From NCBI GenBank assembly GCA_934247335.1, contig CAKQJJ010000043.1:1-8780 (forward strand): a DNA stretch of 8,780 bases, given 5' to 3'. Source of the stretch: an uncultured Clostridia bacterium (GTDB lineage: Bacteria; Bacillota; Clostridia; Christensenellales; Pumilibacteraceae). The translations under genes and the position numbers were made by a program. The first letter of the stretch is position 1. Each line of letters begins with the position of its first letter. The notes beneath the pieces are model-generated. The model was given only the letters and a program-made list of their open reading frames with translations. It searched no databases and was not told the DNA's origin. This document shows positions 7,701-8,780 of the stretch, piece after piece.

Positions 7701-8780
7701 GCAAGCGTAATCTCGGGCTTTATCACTTCCACGGTGTAGAAGCTGTCCACTACTTCGTACGTCAGCGTAAACTTAGTCGTATCGAAGTCTACCGTGCCCG
7801 ACCACACGTCCGGAACGGTCGTGCAGTACGGAACCGAAAGAGTGACTTCGTACTTGCCGGTTTTGCCGAAATCCACTTGGTCCAGTCCGCCGAAATACGA
7901 GCGCGGAATAAGCGAGAAATCCATTCCGTTGATTTTAACGCCGAAATCGCCCGCAAAATCGTAGCTTTCCTTGTTGGTGCCTTTTCTTATTTTTATCGTG
8001 CCGGGAGCGTCTATAACCACGCCCATGCGCACGTAAACCACAGCTTTCGCCGTTTTTCCGCCATAGGTCAGCGTAATTTCGTTTTCGCCCACCTCGGAAT
8101 AGTTTACCGAGCCTTCGATCATGTCGGCGGTGACGGAAATTTCTTTATCGCCTTCGTAAATCGTAAACAGCGATTTAAGGTCCAGAACTCCGCTGTTGGG
8201 ATAGGTTTCGACGTTTTTGGAGATTATGCGAACTTCGGGCGGCGCGACTACGCGCACGATTGCCGTTTTTTCGATTTTTTCACCCTCGAAAACGTACGAG
8301 AATTTAATTTCGTATTCGTTTCCGGCGACTGCGTTTGCAAGGCGCGAGCCGTCCACCATTTCGGGCGTGACTTTTTCGGCTTTTCCGCGCACGAACAGCA
8401 TGAAAAGACGAGTGCAGTCGAAAGTTTTCGCCTCGGCTTCGGTAAGCTCGTACACCTTGTAGCAAACGAACGCCTCGGCTTTTTCGAGATGCACGACTTT
8501 TACCGTAAGGCTGCCGGTTGCGTTGCCCGCGGTAAGCGCAAGCGTGTATTCGCCTGGAGAAGCAAGCACTTCGCCTTGCAGCATTTCGCGCGTGACGGCT
8601 ACTTTATCGCCGTCCTCGGTTAACGTAAAGTGCTTGGTAAAATCGTAAGCGGCTACTTCCTCGTCGGATATTTCTATTTCGGAAGGCTGCACTTTTATTT
8701 CGCATTCGGGCTGTTCGACTATTACTTTAACCGTTGCGGTTTTCCCCGAAACGGTTGCGGTTACTTGGTATTCGCCGGGC
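4727..8780 (-). CDS. Giant secreted/surface protein with Big_3-like Ig domain array (5'-partial, C-terminal 1350 residues)
   Basis: The frame is open from the right edge to a TAA at 4729-4727, so the start lies outside the window. The GTG at 8692 is internal, because Ig-like sequence continues in frame upstream of it to the edge. Seen: about 510 residues of Ig-like units (8779-7247), most with a strand signature like 'PGEYxLTLTYxGxTAxVxVxV' and four with 'VTx[DE]M[ILV]xG'. An acidic Asp/Glu/Gly linker follows (about 7158-7213), then about 750 residues of beta-prone sequence. These include one more Ig-like unit (about 5773-5967) and LDGxG-type modules (about 6089-6311 and 5087-5276). The C-terminus (GTVFNA) has no LPxTG motif, terminal hydrophobic helix or basic tail, so anchoring must be N-terminal or absent. 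No catalytic motif is visible. Known of such families: Big_3 domains occur mainly in exported surface proteins. A role in adhesion or as an extracellular scaffold is inference. Real coding region very likely; exact function unknown. Confidence 0.93.
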   Translation of the reverse strand, partial: PGEYQVTATVSGKTATVKVIVEQPECEIKVQPSEIEISDEEVAAYDFTKHFTLTEDGDKVAVTREMLQGEVLASPGEYTLALTAGNATGSLTVKVVHLEKAEAFVCYKVYELTEAEAKTFDCTRLFMLFVRGKAEKVTPEMVDGSRLANAVAGNEYEIKFSYVFEGEKIEKTAIVRVVAPPEVRIISKNVETYPNSGVLDLKSLFTIYEGDKEISVTADMIEGSVNYSEVGENEITLTYGGKTAKAVVYVRMGVVIDAPGTIKIRKGTNKESYDFAGDFGVKINGMDFSLIPRSYFGGLDQVDFGKTGKYEVTLSVPYCTTVPDVWSGTVDFDTTKFTLTYEVVDSFYTVEVIKPEITLAKGTTSFDAFSNLKVTINDKKQTLTTNKDWVDGITCYAEPVSGEIDFTSAGEQRVRIAVYAEGPENAPVYAEYTLTVDSGVKINAFDTVVFTGATLKAGDLFEIIKDGSSVAVTFDMIEGKADVFAPGRYVLTLTYEKVTARVTVTVIDANITGTYFTGIMYAVEEDNEDYGDGSEDWGTDTGTSSVAPTKSFGDMIVRENGEMVINGRVARMADAETESEIKVYVGDNDYSMYYENGIAVLVPVNSLRMPYSNERRSLAYFSSDRYELVDRLIVNSSSNHVIMTTYASYTIELFDLKDKQSGESFTFALYTRLVEKRTTDSYYEVKWGKAEVTLSGSAVGSAGSLTFDGQRYNFTITDKKFAKIDKTDVVKEYAGMTFRGTVDGKDAVLAADNHEGFEYLVDDKTVKVLSSYEMSAEKGGGSDYANKTVFMFGIGSASESPFSYKFKVDPENKTFALLQRDEYFGKYVSDNMYIFLDGYGTGFISFDSKSYSKTRIRYEVKAGELIVTYFDVLPSFAYGESASFVFDTFGNVLTVRNIEGMNAEGIIFENAFITDGAIVRVKNDVMGAEASLAAEARFFAGIEIITADGALSEAEKRKCTDISTISFTTPGFYRYTVTVNLRGKPTTATYALQILEKRYDGNDMAVSLGKGAVTGYFVTLDAYGRITVDCGGMVFTGLADIQGEKISAVAKSSDGGKILVKAERVKDGLFMVGCTGTVVFDDYFTAGEIAAIGGKNFVLRAVTAAGEKTYFLSETSTLIGSEVTVSLVAGGAITDDGAIVEVTGAGTSRIVRLDKWGNLTNGITFAGSERGSYTSADGALILDGFGKATLGGNAGAYVLSGDKLAFTDAKSGNITVFVLNTTQKTAEKMQFAADETLVKGKTYTATYNFYYDDEAYSATTSFAFTDDGKVIISSTSSEFEDGDYASKYAPVFVGEGTYSVKNGVVTVSVGKNAFTFNITNVLAPGSMTLAATTLTSENVGYFAAGTVFNA
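5087..5276 (-). other. LDGxG-type beta module in the upstream protein
   Basis: The segment begins ERGSYTSADGALILDGFG, continues KATLGGNAGAYVLSGDKLAF and ends near TAEKMQF. It matches the lipoprotein modules in the order G-x-Y, LDGxG, x-G-x-Y, strand. A second, looser copy with GKY, FLDGYGTGFISF and a distal VFDTFGNVLTV lies at about 6089-6311. Confidence 0.45.
5773..5967 (-). other. Isolated Ig-like unit inside the beta-rich region
   Basis: About 65 residues beginning FFAGIEIITADG and containing 'TPGFYRYTVTVNLRGKP', then an alternating hydrophobic strand ending in QILEKRYDGN. The 'TPGxYxxTVxxxxxGxxxxxxYxLxI' pattern matches the C-terminal half of the Ig-like units at the other end of the protein. 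It stands alone between two stretches of LDGxG-type sequence, so it may act as a spacer. Confidence 0.5.
7158..7213 (-). other. Acidic low-complexity linker
   Basis: The translated stretch VEEDNEDYGDGSEDWGTDTG joins the Ig-like array to the beta-rich half. It is strongly acidic and rich in Gly, Asp and Glu, with no strand pattern. It most likely forms a flexible, possibly cation-binding hinge. It does not match the regular spacing of a DxDxDG EF-hand or dockerin loop. Confidence 0.5.
7247..8779 (-). repeat. Array of at least six Ig-like (Big_3-like) domain units
   Basis: Protein-level tandem array within the upstream gene. Approximate units, after a partial tail at the edge: 8660-8488, 8485-8233, 8232-8030, 8025-7720, 7717-7440 and 7436-7247. 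Units 1, 2, 3 and 6 carry the motif VTx[DE]M[ILV]xG: VTREMLQG (8573-8596), VTPEMVDG (8348-8371), VTADMIEG (8111-8134) and VTFDMIEG (7343-7366). Each motif precedes the 'PGxYxLTLxY' strand pair. The first three motifs are spaced 225 and 237 bases apart, or 75 and 79 residues, as expected for one Ig-like fold per unit. Units 4 and 5 are longer and diverged, with insertions after the G-Y strand. The assignment to Big_3 rests on this strand signature and was not tested with a profile. Confidence 0.75.

Noticed and set aside
7877..8623. Plus-strand open frame of 248 codons
   Set aside because: Antisense shadow of the Ig-like array, ending at a sense TTA codon.
8690..8692. GTG as start codon of the upstream gene
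   Set aside because: The same frame continues upstream to the window edge with Ig-like strand sequence (GEYQVTATVSGKTATVKV), so this GTG encodes an internal valine.

Overview
The window holds parts of two very large tandem genes on the minus strand, separated by one 140-base intergenic region. Nothing on the plus strand looks real. No RNA gene, CRISPR array, insertion sequence, integrase or phage gene is visible. The long coding frames, the lipoprotein signal peptide, the strong AAGGAG ribosome site, the sigma-A-type promoter and the domain repertoire (Listeria-Bacteroides/InlB B-type repeats, GHDY-ending repeats, Big_3-like Ig domains) suggest a Bacillota (Firmicutes), probably an uncultured gut Clostridia-type organism. 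G+C is roughly half by eye. There is no taxonomic marker gene, so this placement is inference.

Right part (8780 down to 4727, minus): the C-terminal 1350 residues of a giant predicted extracellular protein whose N-terminus lies beyond the right edge. It starts with at least six bacterial Ig-like units, then an acidic linker, then about 750 residues of beta-rich sequence with one more Ig-like unit and several short 'LDGxGxxxxxGxY' modules. It ends without a sortase signal.

Intergenic region (4726 to 4587): a weak stem-loop after the upstream stop, a near-consensus extended -10 promoter (TTGACT, 17 bases, TGC-TATAAT), a leader that can fold into a 12-pair hairpin at its predicted 5' end, and a strong Shine-Dalgarno. 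The downstream gene can therefore be transcribed on its own.

Left part (4586 down to 1, minus): a second giant gene, open for 1528 codons and running off the left edge without a stop. It encodes a lipoprotein (lipobox ASGC, Cys24) with six tandem 75-90-residue GHDY repeats, a beta-rich region, two pairs of InlB B-type repeats and LDGxG-type modules between them.

The two products share the LDGxG-type module and the general architecture of a repetitive cell-surface or secreted protein. They are probably paralogous or functionally paired surface proteins, for example in adhesion or envelope interaction, but no enzymatic site or ligand can be named. I found no convincing evidence of a new defence or mobile system. 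The points most worth checking are the shared module, the one-cysteine GHDY repeats, the leader hairpin, and the codon bias that produces long false antisense frames.
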